NCBI RefSeq assembly: GCF_002086815.1
Contig: NZ_MVID01000007.1
Coordinates: 1 to 64,000 of the forward strand
Origin: Mycolicibacterium parafortuitum
GTDB taxonomy: Bacteria; Actinomycetota; Actinomycetes; Mycobacteriales; Mycobacteriaceae
Length of the DNA stretch: 64,000 nucleotides
Reading direction: 5' to 3'
A program made the translations under genes and the position numbers. The notes beneath the pieces were generated by a model. That model had not been told where the DNA came from. It did not search any database and worked only from the letters and a program-made list of their open reading frames with translations. Numbering within the stretch: the stretch's first letter is position 1; each line of letters starts with the position of its first letter. Positions 7,809 to 20,600 of this stretch are shown one piece after another.

Positions 7809-9526
7809 GCGCGACAGTCTCTGACGACAGCGTCAACTGGACCGGCACCAGAGTTCTGCACCGCGCGCTGACACGCAACCGGCGCTGCCTCGGTGCGGGC
7901 TCAACACTCATTGCTGCGCACCAACTCTGCGAAGTATCGGTGCCGGTGCTGATCGGCGTGATCGTCGATCGCGCAGTTGCCACCGGATCGGTTCGGGCGA
8001 TCCTGATCTGGATCGCTGCGCTCGCCGCGCTGTTCATCGTGCTGACCGTCGTGTACCGCTTCGGGGCACGGATGCTGATGGCGGCGATAGCGGCCGAAGG
8101 ACACCTGCTGCGTGTCGAGCTGAGCCGCAAGATCCTCGACCCGCTCGGCATCGACACGAACTACAAAGCAGGTGAACTGCTTTCCATTTCGTCGACGGAT
8201 GCGGATGAGACCGCCTATCTGCTCGACTACGTCCCGCGCCTGGTCGGTGCCGTGGTCGCGACGATCGCGTGCGGCGCCCTGTTGCTCACCATCGACCTGC
8301 CTTTGGGTCTGATGGTCCTGGTCGGGGTTCCGATCGTGATGGCCGCACTGCAGCTCACTGCTCCGCTGATCGCCGCACGGGTGGAGAACCAGCAGGCCGA
8401 GATCGGCAGGGCAACGGCGCTCGCGACAGATCTGATCAGCGGTCACCGGCCGCTGCAGGGCATCGGCGCGCAACACAACGCCGCCGCGCGATACCGGGTG
8501 GCCAGCCGCCGTTCGTTGAGCGCGACATTGCGCGCGGCGCGACTGGAAAGCGCCCACGCCGGTGCCGCGGCCGCTGCCGGCGCCCTCGCAGCGATGGCCG
8601 TCGCGGTCGCCGCGGCGTACTTCGCGATCCGTGGCGACCTCACGCTCGGCCAACTGATCACCGTGATCGGCCTCGCGCAGTTCCTCGCCGAACCGTTCGA
8701 GGTTCTGGCGATCCTGCCGAGTTCGGTCGCCGAGGCACGCGCATCGGCCAATCGCGTCGCGACCGTGCTGGCCGCGCCGACGCGCCACCGCGCGGAAATT
8801 CCCGCCACCGCCGGCAGGTCCGCACGCGGATCGCTGACGGTACGTGACGCCACGCATGCGGGCCTGGACGGTCTGTCCCTCGACGTCCGTCCCGGAGAGT
8901 TCCTGGCAGTGCTGGCCACCGACTCGCGAGACGCGACGGCGCTGATGGATCTGCTCTCCGGTACCCAACGCACCGAAGACACCGGCTCGGTAATGGTGAA
9001 CGGTCGCCGAATCGGGGCTCTCGATTACGGCACCCGACGTGCCACACTGCTCGTCGAGCACCATCACGGTGACCTGTTCAGCGGATCGCTGACCTCCAAC
9101 CTCGCGATCTCCGGTGCCGACGACGCGGCGGTGCGCCGCGCCCTCGAGGCGTCCTGCGCCCTCGACGTGGTAGCGCTCTACGAGGACGGACTCGACCATC
9201 CGGTGCTGGAGCGCGGCGCGAGCCTGTCCGGTGGGCAGCGCCAGCGCTGGACACTGGCGCGCGCGCTGGCCGCCGATCCCGACGTGCTCGTACTGCACGA
9301 CCCGACCACCGCTGTCGACGCGGTCACCGAACAGGCCATTGCCGACGGGATCCGCGGGCTTCGCAGCGCCGCCGGACGGACGACGGTCGTGCTGACCAGC
9401 AGTCCGGCCCTGCTGGCGGCCGCCGACCGTGTCGTACTGGTCAGCGGCGGACGGGTGGCCGGCGAAGGTACCCACCGGCGCCTGGTCGACATGCACTCGG
9501 GCTATCGCGAGTTGGTGACGCGATGA
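7805..9526 (+). CDS. ABC exporter half-transporter with degenerate nucleotide-binding site (ExiT-like, subunit 1)
   Basis: A 573-residue half-transporter: an N-terminal type-IV exporter membrane domain of about six helices (residues 20-310) and a C-terminal ATPase domain. The ATPase is atypical. The Walker A position reads [11 protein letters not shown], lacking the Gly-rich loop and Lys; Walker B reads VLVLHDPTT (Asp to His, Glu to Asp); the switch His is replaced (VVLTSSPAL). The signature LSGGQRQR is intact. It therefore cannot make a normal site alone and must pair with the next protein, which has the complementary pattern. In M. smegmatis exiT encodes the exochelin exporter. Start is a TTG overlapping the MbtH-like stop; its end overlaps the next gene by four bases. 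Confidence 0.88.
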   Translation: MSATVSDDSVNWTGTRVLHRALTRNRRCLGAGSTLIAAHQLCEVSVPVLIGVIVDRAVATGSVRAILIWIAALAALFIVLTVVYRFGARMLMAAIAAEGHLLRVELSRKILDPLGIDTNYKAGELLSISSTDADETAYLLDYVPRLVGAVVATIACGALLLTIDLPLGLMVLVGVPIVMAALQLTAPLIAARVENQQAEIGRATALATDLISGHRPLQGIGAQHNAAARYRVASRRSLSATLRAARLESAHAGAAAAAGALAAMAVAVAAAYFAIRGDLTLGQLITVIGLAQFLAEPFEVLAILPSSVAEARASANRVATVLAAPTRHRAEIPATAGRSARGSLTVRDATHAGLDGLSLDVRPGEFLAVLATDSRDATALMDLLSGTQRTEDTGSVMVNGRRIGALDYGTRRATLLVEHHHGDLFSGSLTSNLAISGADDAAVRRALEASCALDVVALYEDGLDHPVLERGASLSGGQRQRWTLARALAADPDVLVLHDPTTAVDAVTEQAIADGIRGLRSAAGRTTVVLTSSPALLAAADRVVLVSGGRVAGEGTHRRLVDMHSGYRELVTR

Positions 9527-11307
9527 CGATCAGTGAATCCGTCACGCCACCGGTACTTCCCGTCGCGTCGATGCGGCGGTCCTGGTCCTGGCTTACCGGC
9601 GATCTGCGCAGCCGCCGCGCCCAGACCACCGTGACTGTGCTGGTCGGGCTGGCCGCCGCCGGCGCCGCGACCGTACCCATCTACCTGCTCGGTTCGCTCG
9701 TCGACCGGGTGGACGCGAAGAGCTCCGCGGACAGCCTGGTCGGTCTTGCCGTCGTGATCGGTGTGGCCGCGGTGATCGGCGGATTGGGTACCGGCCTGGC
9801 CCGGTACCTGATCACCCGGCTCGGCGAACATGTGGTCGCCGATCTGCGTGAGGACGTCCTGCACACCGCGCTGCACCTGCCTGCCACCACGGTCGAGGAG
9901 AGCGGCCGTGGCGATCTGTTGTCCCGCGTCGGCGCGGACGTCGCCGCGGTCGCCAAGGCGGTGTCGCAGGTCTTACCGGACATGCTCAACGCATTCTTTC
10001 TCGGCCTCGTGACGCTGATCGGAATGGCCAGCCTCGACTGGCGGCTCGGACTCGCCGGTGCGCTGTGCATCCCGGCCTATGCGGCCGGGCTGTGGTGGTA
10101 TCTGCCGCGCTCGGCGCCGGTGTACGCCGAGCAGCGCGTCGCACTCGCGAACCGGGCCCAGGCGACCGTGGAGTCGATCCAGGGGGCCCGCACCATCGAT
10201 GCATACGAAGTCCACGCCCACCACCTCGCCGGCATCGAGCGGGCCTCCGGGCGCGCTCGCGATCTCGAGGTCGGTGTGTTCACCCTGTTCACCCGCCTGG
10301 TCGGAAGGGTGAACAGGGCCGAATTCATCGGCCTGTCAGCAACATTGGCCGTCGGCTTCCTGCTCGTACGCGCAGACGCCGTGACCATCGGGCAGGTCAC
10401 CGCCGCCGCATTGATGTTCCACCGGTTGTTCAACCCGATCGGCATGATGATGTACAACTTCGACGAGATCCAGGCCGGCGCCGCGTGCCTGGCCCGTCTT
10501 GTCGGGGTCGTAGACCTTCGCCCGTCCGCCGAGCCGGAGCACGTCGATGTGCCCGGCCTGACCCGCATCCCTGCCGACGCCGGCGTCGAGGTCAGGAACG
10601 TCTCGTTCTCCTACGGCACGGGACCTGAAGTGCTGCATGACGTCTCGCTGTCGATTCCGGAGGGCACCCGATGTGCGCTGGTGGGCACCACCGGAGCGGG
10701 CAAGACCACGCTGGCGGCCGTGGTGGCGGGTCTGTATGTGCCCGACCGGGGGCACAGTTACCTCGGCGGTGTTCCGGTCGCCGACATCCCCGATACCGAA
10801 TTGCGCCGCTGGGTCGCCACGGTGACCCAGGAGGTGCATGTGTTCTCCGGTCCGCTGCTCGACGACCTGCGGCTGGCGGCGCCGGACGCCGACCGTGATC
10901 AGGTCTGGGCGGCACTGGAACGGGTCGGCGCACGCGAGTGGGTTTCAGCGCTCGACGATGGCCTCGACACCTTGGTCGGTGAGCAGGGTGTGGCGCTGAC
11001 GGCAGCACAGGCCCAGCACATTGCGCTCGCCCGCCTCGTGCTCGCCGACCCGCGCGTCGTGGTGCTCGACGAGGCGACTGCCGAAGCCGGCAGTGCCAGC
11101 GCCGCCGAACTGGAGCGGGCCGCGCTGGCGGCGACCTCAGGACGCACGACGCTTGTGGTCGCCCACCGGCTGACGCAAGCCGCCACCGCCGATCAGATCG
11201 TCGTGATGGACGACGGCCGAATCTCCGAGCGCGGCACCCATTCCGAACTCGTCGAGCTCGGCGGACGGTACGCGCGGCTCTGGGACGCATGGAGCGCGCA
11301 CAGCTGA
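9523..11307 (+). CDS. ABC exporter half-transporter, catalytic subunit (ExiT-like, subunit 2)
   Basis: A 594-residue half-transporter with about six helices (roughly residues 35-320) and a C-terminal ATPase. Walker A (GTTGAGKTT), Q-loop ([11 protein letters not shown]), Walker B (VVVLDEAT) and the switch His (VVAHRLTQ) are all intact, but the signature is degraded to LTAAQAQ. Together with subunit 1 this gives one consensus ATP site (this protein's Walker motifs plus the partner's LSGGQ) and one degenerate site, as in asymmetric heterodimeric exporters. It lies 34 nt upstream of the NRPS in the same operon, supporting a role in siderophore secretion; a cargo-import role as in IrtAB is less likely because a FecCD importer is present. 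Confidence 0.88.
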   Translation: MTISESVTPPVLPVASMRRSWSWLTGDLRSRRAQTTVTVLVGLAAAGAATVPIYLLGSLVDRVDAKSSADSLVGLAVVIGVAAVIGGLGTGLARYLITRLGEHVVADLREDVLHTALHLPATTVEESGRGDLLSRVGADVAAVAKAVSQVLPDMLNAFFLGLVTLIGMASLDWRLGLAGALCIPAYAAGLWWYLPRSAPVYAEQRVALANRAQATVESIQGARTIDAYEVHAHHLAGIERASGRARDLEVGVFTLFTRLVGRVNRAEFIGLSATLAVGFLLVRADAVTIGQVTAAALMFHRLFNPIGMMMYNFDEIQAGAACLARLVGVVDLRPSAEPEHVDVPGLTRIPADAGVEVRNVSFSYGTGPEVLHDVSLSIPEGTRCALVGTTGAGKTTLAAVVAGLYVPDRGHSYLGGVPVADIPDTELRRWVATVTQEVHVFSGPLLDDLRLAAPDADRDQVWAALERVGAREWVSALDDGLDTLVGEQGVALTAAQAQHIALARLVLADPRVVVLDEATAEAGSASAAELERAALAATSGRTTLVVAHRLTQAATADQIVVMDDGRISERGTHSELVELGGRYARLWDAWSAHS

Positions 11308-11341
11308 CGCGCACCCCTATACGAAAGAGGATTGTCGGTAC

Positions 11342-14300
11342 GTGACCGCGAATTCACTGGACATCGCCGGGCTGCTCGAGGAGTGGAACGACCGCTCGAC
11401 ACCGGACACCACGTCGACGGTACCCGAACTGTTCGCCGCGCAATGCGCGAGGACCCCGGACGCCGTCGCCGTCGTCGACGGTGACCGGCAGATGACCTAT
11501 CACGAGCTCGCCGAGCGGGTGAACCAACTGGCCCAGGCGATCAGCCGGACGAGTGCGGACGCCGAGTCGGTGCTGGCGGTCGGGCTGCCACGCTCGGCCG
11601 AGATGGTCGTCTGCGTGCTGGCCTCGATGGTCGCCGGCGCGGCGTTCGTGCCGCTCGACCCGGCCTGGCCCGCCCACCGGCGCCGACAGGTGCTGACCGA
11701 CTCCAGGGCGCGGGCGGCGTTCGTCTCGTCGCCGGACAGTAGCGACTGGGGCGTCGACACCTCGGTCGTGGACCTGCGGGACTGGCGCTTCGGCGACGAG
11801 CCCGCAGTCGCGCCTCCCGTGGCGGTACGACCGGCACAGCTTGCCTATGTGATCTTCACGTCGGGTTCGACGGGTAAGCCCAAGGGCGCGATGATCCGGC
11901 ACGACGCGATCGCCGAGCGGTTGGTGTGGCAACGAGACCATATCCTGCACTTCGGCGACACCGACGCATCGCTGTTCAAAGCGCCACTGTCGTTCGACAT
12001 CTCGGTCAATGAGATCCTGCTTCCGCTGATTTGCGGGGGTCGTGTGGTGGTGGCCCGGCCCGATGGTGAGAAGGACCCCGAGTATCTACTCGCTCTCATC
12101 CGCGATCAGCGGGTCACGTTCGTCTACCTGGTCTCCTCGATGCTCGACACCCTGCTCGAACTGGACCGCCTGACCCCATCCGGTCAGAGTTCGCTGACCT
12201 CACTGCGGCACGTTTGGTGCGGCGGAGAGGTGTTGACTCCCAATCTGTTCGCCCGGTTCCGCGACCGACTGTCCACCACGCTCTATCACGGATATGGCCC
12301 TGCGGAGGCCACCATCGGTGTCTCGCACGTGATCTACCGGGACTCCGCGGAACGGATCGCGACCTCGATCGGGCGGCCGAATCCGCACACCCAGCTCTAC
12401 GTGCTCGACGAAGCGCTGCGCCCGGTGCCACCGGGTGTCGGTGGTGAGCTCTACGCCGCCGGTTTCCTGCTCGGCCGCGGCTACGTGAACGCCGCGCCGC
12501 TGACGGCGGCACGGTTCGTCGCGAATCCCTTCGACGACAACGGGTCCCGCATGTACCGCACCGGGGATCTGGCCCGCTGGAGTGAAGACGGTTCGCTGGA
12601 GTTCCTCGGCCGCGCCGACAACCAGGTCAAGATCCGCGGGCGGCGGATCGAACTCGAGGAGATCGAATCACAGCTCTGCGAGCATCCCGCGGTGCGCCGG
12701 GCGGTGGTCACCGTGCACCGCCAGGGCGGCGCGGATCAGCTCGTCGGCTACATCGTCGCGGCGGACGGTATCGACAACGGTGCCGAACTGCATGCCCAGG
12801 TCGCGGACTGGGCGCGCTCCCGGCTCCCCGACTACATGGTGCCCTCGCTGTTCGCCGGAATCTCCCGGATCCCGTTGACGGCCAACGGCAAGACCGACCG
12901 CCGCGCGCTGCCCACTCCGGGCGCCGCGACCGCGGCCGGCCGCGGCCGGGCACCGCGCACTCCGCGCGAGATCGTGCTGGCCCGTGCCTTCGCCGACGCC
13001 CTCGATCTCGACGCCGTCGGAGCCGACGACGACTTCTTCAGCCTCGGCGGCGACAGCATCGTCGCGATCCGGGTGGTCAGCAGGGTCCGTTCGGCCGGCT
13101 ACGGACTGCGGCCGCGGGACATGTTCGCCCACCGTACGGTCGAAGCGCTGGCACCACTGCTCGTCGAGGCGTCGCCGATCGACGCGCAACCGGTCGACCC
13201 CGTCGGCCCGGTCCCCGCCACCCCGATCCTGCACTGGCTCGACGAGATCGCCGGACTGCCCGGCGCATCCGTGCTGGGCGGCTTCTACCAGGGCATGACG
13301 CTGGTGACGCCCGGCGACCTGACTCGTTTCGCGTTGCGCGACATCATCGACGCGGTCATGTCCCGCCATCACCTGCTGTGGGCATCCACGACCGGAGCTG
13401 CGTCTGCACTCGACATCCCGAAGACCGCCCCCCGGATCCCGCTGCTGACCGGCGAACCCGGTGAGGATGTCGAATCCATGCGCGACCGCCTGCTGCGGCT
13501 GCTCGATCCCGCCGCCGGCGCGATGCTGGCCGCGGGCTGGCTGCGTGCCGCGAATCGCCTCGTGGTGGTCGCCCACCACATCGTCGTCGACGGTGTATCG
13601 CTGCGGATCCTGGCCGAGGACGTCGCCACTGCGCACCGCCAGCTGTGCCGGACAGGTGCGATCGCGCTGCCCGAACCCCGTACGCCGTGGCGGTCCTGGG
13701 CCACCCAGCTCTCCGACGCGGCGGGCCGCGGCGCGTTCGACGGTGACCGGGAGTACTGGGAGCACACCTGCGGCATCGTCGAACCGCGCTGGGGCAACCG
13801 GCCTCTGGAGCCCGCACGCGACACGGTCGCCACCGAGGCGAGGCTCACCGTGGAACTGCCTCCGACGGTTTCGGAGCAACTGCTCACCGAGGTCCCCGAC
13901 CGCATCCACGGTCATGTCAACGATGCGATGGTGGCGGCGCTGTACCTGGCTCTGCGGAACTGGCTCGACGAGCGCGGAATCTCCTGCGCAGAAGGCCTTC
14001 TCGTCGAGATGGAAGGTCACGGCCGCGAGGCCCACACGGTCGGCGATATCGACCTGTCCGAGACCGTGGGCTGGTTCACCACGCTCTACCCCGTCGCGCT
14101 GCGCGACGACGCGTTCGATCACCGTGCGGCACTGACAGACGGCTCGGCGCTGGCCGCAGCGGTCCGGTCGGTCAAGGACCAGCTGCGGGCGGTGCCGTCG
14201 CACGGTATCGGCTACGGTGCGCTGCGGTACCTGACAAACACAGACGGCCGGCTCGATGCCGCGCCGCAGGTGCTGTTCAACTACCTCGGCCGCTTCGACA

Positions 14301-14620
14301 CCACGGACCGGCCCTGGGCGTTCGCCGACACCGGCGCGGCTGTGCTGGAGGGCCGCGACCCGGGGATGCCGCTGCCTCGACTGTTGGAGATCAACGCCGA
14401 AGCCGCGGACACCGGTACGGGCCCCGTCCTGCGCGCGACGTTCAGCTGGCCTTCGGGTGCCGTCGCGGAGGCCGAGGTCGCGACGTTGGCGCAGCGCTGG
14501 ACCGAGCTGATGACGACCATCGCCGGCTGCGACGACGTCCGCGGGCACAGCCCTTCCGATTTCCCCTCGGTGGCATTGGATGCCGCCGATGTCGGCGAGC
14601 TGGAAAGCCGGTACCCCGGC
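11342..14620 (+). other. NRPS module 1: A-T-E, formyl-hydroxyornithine loading
   Basis: This is a starter module with no condensation domain. The adenylation code, read by eye, is D219, I220, N223, then Y, W, G, G, I, G, K: DINYWGGIGK, the code known for N5-formyl-N5-hydroxyornithine. This implies hydroxylation and FxbA formylation precede loading. The carrier has GGDS (S572). The epimerase has HHIVVDG (H745, H746), [18 protein letters not shown] and VLFNYLGRF, so a D residue is predicted. Boundaries are approximate. Confidence 0.88.
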
Positions 14621-17600
14621 CTGACGGACGTAATACCGCTGACTCCGGCGCAGCACGGCATCTACTTCCATTCGACGTTCAACCGGCGCACCGACCCGTA
14701 TGTCGTGCAGCAGGTCGTCGACATCCACGGGTCGCTCGACGTCGAGCGGTTCCAGCGGGCCACCGAGATCGTGGCGTCTCGGCACCGGTCGCTGTCGGCT
14801 GCGTTCACCACCGTCACCGACGGCACGCCGATCGCCGTACACGCGGCGGTGGCAGCCCCCGACTTCGACGTGGTCGACGCTCGCGGGATGTCGGCCGAGC
14901 TCGCCGAGGCCGCGGTGGCCCGGCACGCCGAACGGGAGCGCAGGCGACCCTTCGATCTGGCCGCGCCGCCGCTGACTCGCTACACCCTGGTGCGTCGCGA
15001 CGACCGGTACACGATGATCCAGACGGTTCATCACATCGTCGCCGACGGCTGGTCGGTGCCGCTGGTTCTCGATGACCTGCTGATCGCATACTCCGGTGCC
15101 GACTTCGACGGTCCCGCCGCACGATTCGTCGATTTCGTGCAATGGCTGAGATCCCGCGACGAGGACGCCGACGGTGCGGCGTGGGCATCGCTGCTGACCG
15201 GCGTGGACGCACCGACACTGCTGGCGCCGCTGGACGGTCTCCGCGGCGGCGGCCACGGGTTCGGCCGAAGGACTTCATCCCCGATCGCACGTGCGGCACT
15301 GTCCGAGCGCGCCGCTGCGGCCCGTGTCACGGTCAGCACGATGCTGCACACCGCGTGGGCGTTGACACTGGGCCGGTTGACCGGGCGCAACGACGTCGTT
15401 TTCGGCACCGTCGTCTCCGGGCGGTCCGGCGATCTCGCCGGCCTCGACCGGATGGTCGGACTTCTCGTGAACACGATTCCGATCCGGGTCCGATGGGATC
15501 ATGGCGACGCGATCTCGACGGTGGCCGCGCACCTGGCCGAGGCCGAGTCGGCGGTCCTCGATCATCACCACCTGCCGCTCACCGAAGCGCACCGGATCGC
15601 CGGCCTGGACATGTTGTTCGATTCCCTGGTGGTGATCGAGAACCTCGGGGCCACCACGCATTCCACCACTGACCTGCACCTCGGCGAGATCGAGGTGGTC
15701 GAGGCTCCGCACTATCCGATCTCGGTGATGATCACCGTTCGCGACACCGTGAGCGTCACCGTCACCAACGACCGGGAGCACGTCTCGGACGTGTTCGCCG
15801 ACACGGTCATCCGCACGTTCGCCGACGTGCTCAGCACGATCGCCACGGACCCGGGGGCGCGTTACGCACAGCTGCACATCGCCAAGTCGGTTGCGGCCGA
15901 ACCCGTCGCCGGCACGACGGTCACCGACGTGATCGGGTCCGCCATCTCCGCGCACCGCGACCTGCCGGCGCTACTCACCGACAACGGGGCGCTGACGTTC
16001 GCCGAACTCGACCGGCGCGCCGCGGGGCTCGCCCGCCGACTGGCGGACTCCGGTGTCGGCCGCGGCGACGTCGTCGGCCTCGGCATGACCCGGTCGGCCG
16101 ATCTGGTGGCGGGACTGTGGGCGGTCGTGATGGCCGGCGCGGCCTATCTGCCGCTGGACCTGTCCTACCCGCGTGCGCGGCTGGAGTACATGCTCGCTCA
16201 CGCCCGACCACGCGCGGTGCTGGTCGACCGCCATGGCCGCGATGTGCTGACCGGTGGGCTGCCCGCCACCACATCCGTCGTCGACACCGACGAATCCGAT
16301 TCCACTGATCCCGGTCTCACACCGGTCGCCGTCTCGCCGCTCGATGCGGTGTCGGTGCTCTTCACGTCCGGCTCGACCGGAGAACCGAAGGCCGTGGTCG
16401 GTACGCACGGCGCACTGTCCAACCGGCTCGCCTGGGCGGTCCGGGACTGGCCCGCCCCGACCCGGCTGGCCAAGAGCTCCCTGTCGTTCATCGACGGAAC
16501 CACTCAAATGCTCGCCGGGCTCGCCGCGGGTGCGGCCACGGTGCTGGCAGGCGACGACGCGGTCCGCGACGGCGGACGCCTGGCCGCGCTCACCGCCGGC
16601 CATCGGGTCACCCAACTCGTCGCAGTGCCGTCGTTGGCGGCCGCGCTGGCCGACGAGCATCCCGGCCAGCTGGGCACGCTGCGGCGCTGGATCGTCAGCG
16701 GGGAAGCGCTCACCCCGGGACATCTCGCGGCGCTGCGCACCGCGTGCCCGGACGCCGAGGTCGTGAACTCGTACGGGTCCTCGGAGGTGACCGGCGACGT
16801 CCTGGCCGGTGCGCAACAGCAGACACCGGTCACCCTCGGGCATCCTGTGCCCGGCGCCGCGATCCGGATCCTCGGGGACCACCTCGCCGACCTCCCCGAC
16901 GGTGTGATCGGCGAGATCTACGTCGGCGGAGCCCAACTGGCCCGCGGCTACCTGGACCGGCCCGGCCAGACCGCGACACGATTCGTCGCCACCGCGGACG
17001 GCCGGCGGATGTATCGCACCGGCGATCTGGGCGCCAGAATGCCCGACGGACAGGTCGTCTTCGCCGGCCGGTGCGACGACCAATTGAAGGTCAACGGTTA
17101 CCGAATCGAGCCCGGCGAGATCGAGGCGGTACTGCGCGCGAGGCCCGGGGTGTCGGAAGCCTGCGTGATCGCCCACGGCGCGGCACTGGTGGCCTTCGTG
17201 GTCACCGACGGCACCGACCCCGACGATCTGATGTCGGCGCTGGCCGCCGAGCTGCCGCGCCACCTCGTCCCGCGCACACTGGTCACCGTCGACGCGATAC
17301 CGCTGCTGCCCAACGGCAAACGCGATACCACGGTATTGCGGTTCCTCCTCACCGAGGAGTGCGGTGACGGCGGTTTTCTCGCGCCATCCGATGCCCGGCA
17401 GCAACGTGTCGCCGATCTGATGGCCGACGTTCTCGGCGTGCCACGCGTCGGTGCCGAAGCGGACTTCTTCAGCCGCGGCGGCGACAGCATCTCGGCGATC
17501 CGGCTCGCCAGCCGGCTGGCGCGCGCCGGGCTGCACGTGACGACCGAGGACGTGTTCCGCGGCCGCACACCGGTCGGGATCGCGGCGGCGGCCGACACCG

Positions 17601-20600
17601 TGGCGACCGGCGAATCCGGCCGGCCCCGGATCCCCCGCTTCGGCACCGTGACGCTGTCCGACGCGACGCTGCAGAAGATCACGAAGACCGAGAGCATCGA
17701 GGACATCTGGGCCATGTCGCCGTTGCAGAAGGGCGTCTACTACCAGAGCGCCCTCGGCGACGCGGCGACCGCGACGTATCTCGCGCAGAACACGTTCGAT
17801 CTCGACCGCCGCGTCAACATCGCCGCGCTCCAGCACGCATTCACCTCGATGCTGCGGCGCCATCCCCAGCTGCGGGCGGGCTTCCGCACCGTCGAGCACG
17901 TCGAGGACACCCCGCCGGCGGGCGCCACCGACCTCGTCCAGGTGGTCATCACCGACCCGCCGTCGGCGATCACCGTCGTGGACCTCGCCGACGGATCCCA
18001 CCGTGACCCGAGCGCAGAGGCCGCGCGCATCGCCCGGACCGACCGCAGCACCCCGTTCGAGGTGGCGACTCCACCGCTGCTGCGGCTCACCGTGATCCGG
18101 CTGCCGGGCTGCCGGGACCGGATCCTGTTGACCTACCACTTCCTGTTGTTCGACGGCTGGTCACGGGAACTCTTCCTGCGGGAGTTGTTCTCTCTGTACG
18201 CATCCCACCTCACAGGAAGCGGTGCCGCCGGCGCGGTCGAACCGCACGGCGAAGTCGTGACGCGGTATCTGCGCTGGGTGGACGAGATCGGTCAGGACGG
18301 GGCCACACAGGCTTGGGCCTCGCTGCTCGCGGGGCTCTCCGAGCCGACCCTGGCCAGCGGCGTAACCCCCGGTCATCCCGACGCGGCCGCGGATACCGAG
18401 CCGGGACGCATCGTCGTGACCGTGCCCGAGCGGATCACCTCGCAATTGCACGTCGTCGCGACCGAACTGGGTGTCACCCTGAATTCGGTGGTGACCGCGG
18501 CGGTCGCGCTGGTGACCGGTTACCACGCCGGGACCACGGATGCCGTGCTGGGTACCACGGTCGCGGGCCGACCCGGCGAGATCAGCGGTATCGACGAGAC
18601 GATCGGGCTGTTCCTGAACACCGTGCCTGTGCGGGTGGATCTGTCCCCGACGAGGACGGCCGCCACCGCGATACGTGCGATCGCCGAGCAGCGCGTGGCG
18701 ATGATGCGCCACGACCACCTCGGCCTCGGCCAGATCCACCGGACCGCCGGCGACACCGGCGATGCGCTGTTCGACACCCTGCTGGTGCTGCAGAACTTCC
18801 TCGGCGACGACACATTCGCCGATATGGAGGCCGAGCACGGCATCATCGGTGTCGACTACCACGACACCACGCATTTCCCGCTGACCTGGGTGCTGACACC
18901 CGGACGAGAACTGACCGTCAAACTCGAGCACCGCGTGGTCGGCGAAACCCGCGCGCAGGAGATGGTCGCCCAACTGCTCACCACGTTGCAGACCGTCGCC
19001 GAGGCGCCCGACATCTCGCTGGGCGCGGTCGGATTGGCCGGCCGAACGCGCGTGGAAGCGCTGGAGCGGCGATGGTCGGCGACCGCACGGCCGGTCGACG
19101 ACATCACCATCGCCGAACTCCTGGCCCAGCAGGCCGACCGTACCCCCGAGCAGATCGCCCTGGTGTTCGGCGCCGAACGGCTGACCTACCGTGAGTTCGA
19201 CGACCGGGTCAGCCGGCTGGCCCGGTACCTCCGCTGCTACGGAGCGGCGGCCGAGACGTTCGTCGCACTGGCGTTACCGCGTTCCATCGACATGGTGGTC
19301 GCGCTGTTCGCCGTGCTGAGGGCCGGCGCGGCCTACCTGCCGCTGGAACTCGACTTGCCGGCCGAGCGGCTGCGCACGATCGTCGCCGACGCGAATCCCG
19401 TCCTGCTGGTGACCACCGCGGCCAATGCCGAGCTGGCCGGGTGCGGGCAGCGGCACGGCGCAGCCGTGATCACCCTCGACGACCCACGCACCGCGGACGC
19501 GGTCGCCGCCACCGCGGCAGAGCCGCTGAGCGAAGAGGAACTCGGTGTGTTCGCGTCCGGGGCGCGGCGGCTGCAGCATCCCGCGTATCTGATCTACACC
19601 TCGGGCTCGACCGGGACACCGAAGGGCGTTCTGACCGGATACGCGGGGCTGACCAACATGTACTTCAACCACCGGGAGGCGATCTTCGCGCCGACGGTGC
19701 GCCGTGCGGGCGGCAGAACGCTGAACATCGCCCACACCGTGTCGTTCTCGTTCGACATGTCGTGGGAGGAGTTGTTCTGGCTCGTCGACGGGCATCGTGT
19801 GCACATCTGCGACGAGGAGCTGCGCCGTGACGCGCCCGCGCTGGTCGAGTACTGCGCGACGCGGCACATCGACGTGGTCAATGTGACACCGACCTACGCC
19901 CATCACCTGCTCGATGCGGGTCTGCTCGACGGGCACACCCCGGCGCTGGTGCTGCTCGGCGGCGAGGCCGTCAGCGAGCACGTGTGGACGGTGCTGCGTG
20001 ACCACCCTGACACCGCCGGGTACAACCTCTACGGACCCACCGAGTACACCATCAACACCCTCGGTGGCGGCACCGAGGACAGCGCCACCCCGACGGTGGG
20101 ACAACCGATCTGGAACACCCGCGGCTACATCCTGGACGTCGCGCTGCGGCCGGTGCCCGACGGCGCGGTCGGTGAGCTCTACATCGCGGGCACCGGTCTG
20201 GCGCGTGGCTACCACCGCAGGCCCGGTCTGACGGCCACCTCGATGGTCGCCGACCCGTTCGTCCCAGGTGGCCGCATGTATCGCACAGGAGATCTTGTGC
20301 GCCGTCGCGCCGGCAAGTCCGGGCTGCTGGACTACCTCGGCCGCGCCGACGACCAGGTCAAGATCCGCGGTTACCGAGTCGAGCTCGGCGAGATCGAGTC
20401 GGTACTCGCCGGCGCTGACGGCGTACACCGGTGCGCGGTCGTGGTCCGCACCGGTTCCGGCCTACCGCCGGTGAAATCGCTTGCCGCCTACGTGGTTCCG
20501 ACTGCTGTCGCGGACTCCGTGAACACGATGGACACGACACGCTTCGTCGCCGCGCTGCGCGACCATCTCGCCGCGCGGTTACCGGGTTACATGGTGCCGA

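Noticed and set aside
12668..15256. Long antisense open frame (862 codons) opposite the NRPS; similar ones at 15971-18139, 24083-26284 and 30125-32869
   Set aside because: These are high-GC shadows of a strongly coding plus strand. They have Arg/Gly/His-rich composition and no recognisable domain, while the plus strand shows complete NRPS motifs throughout.
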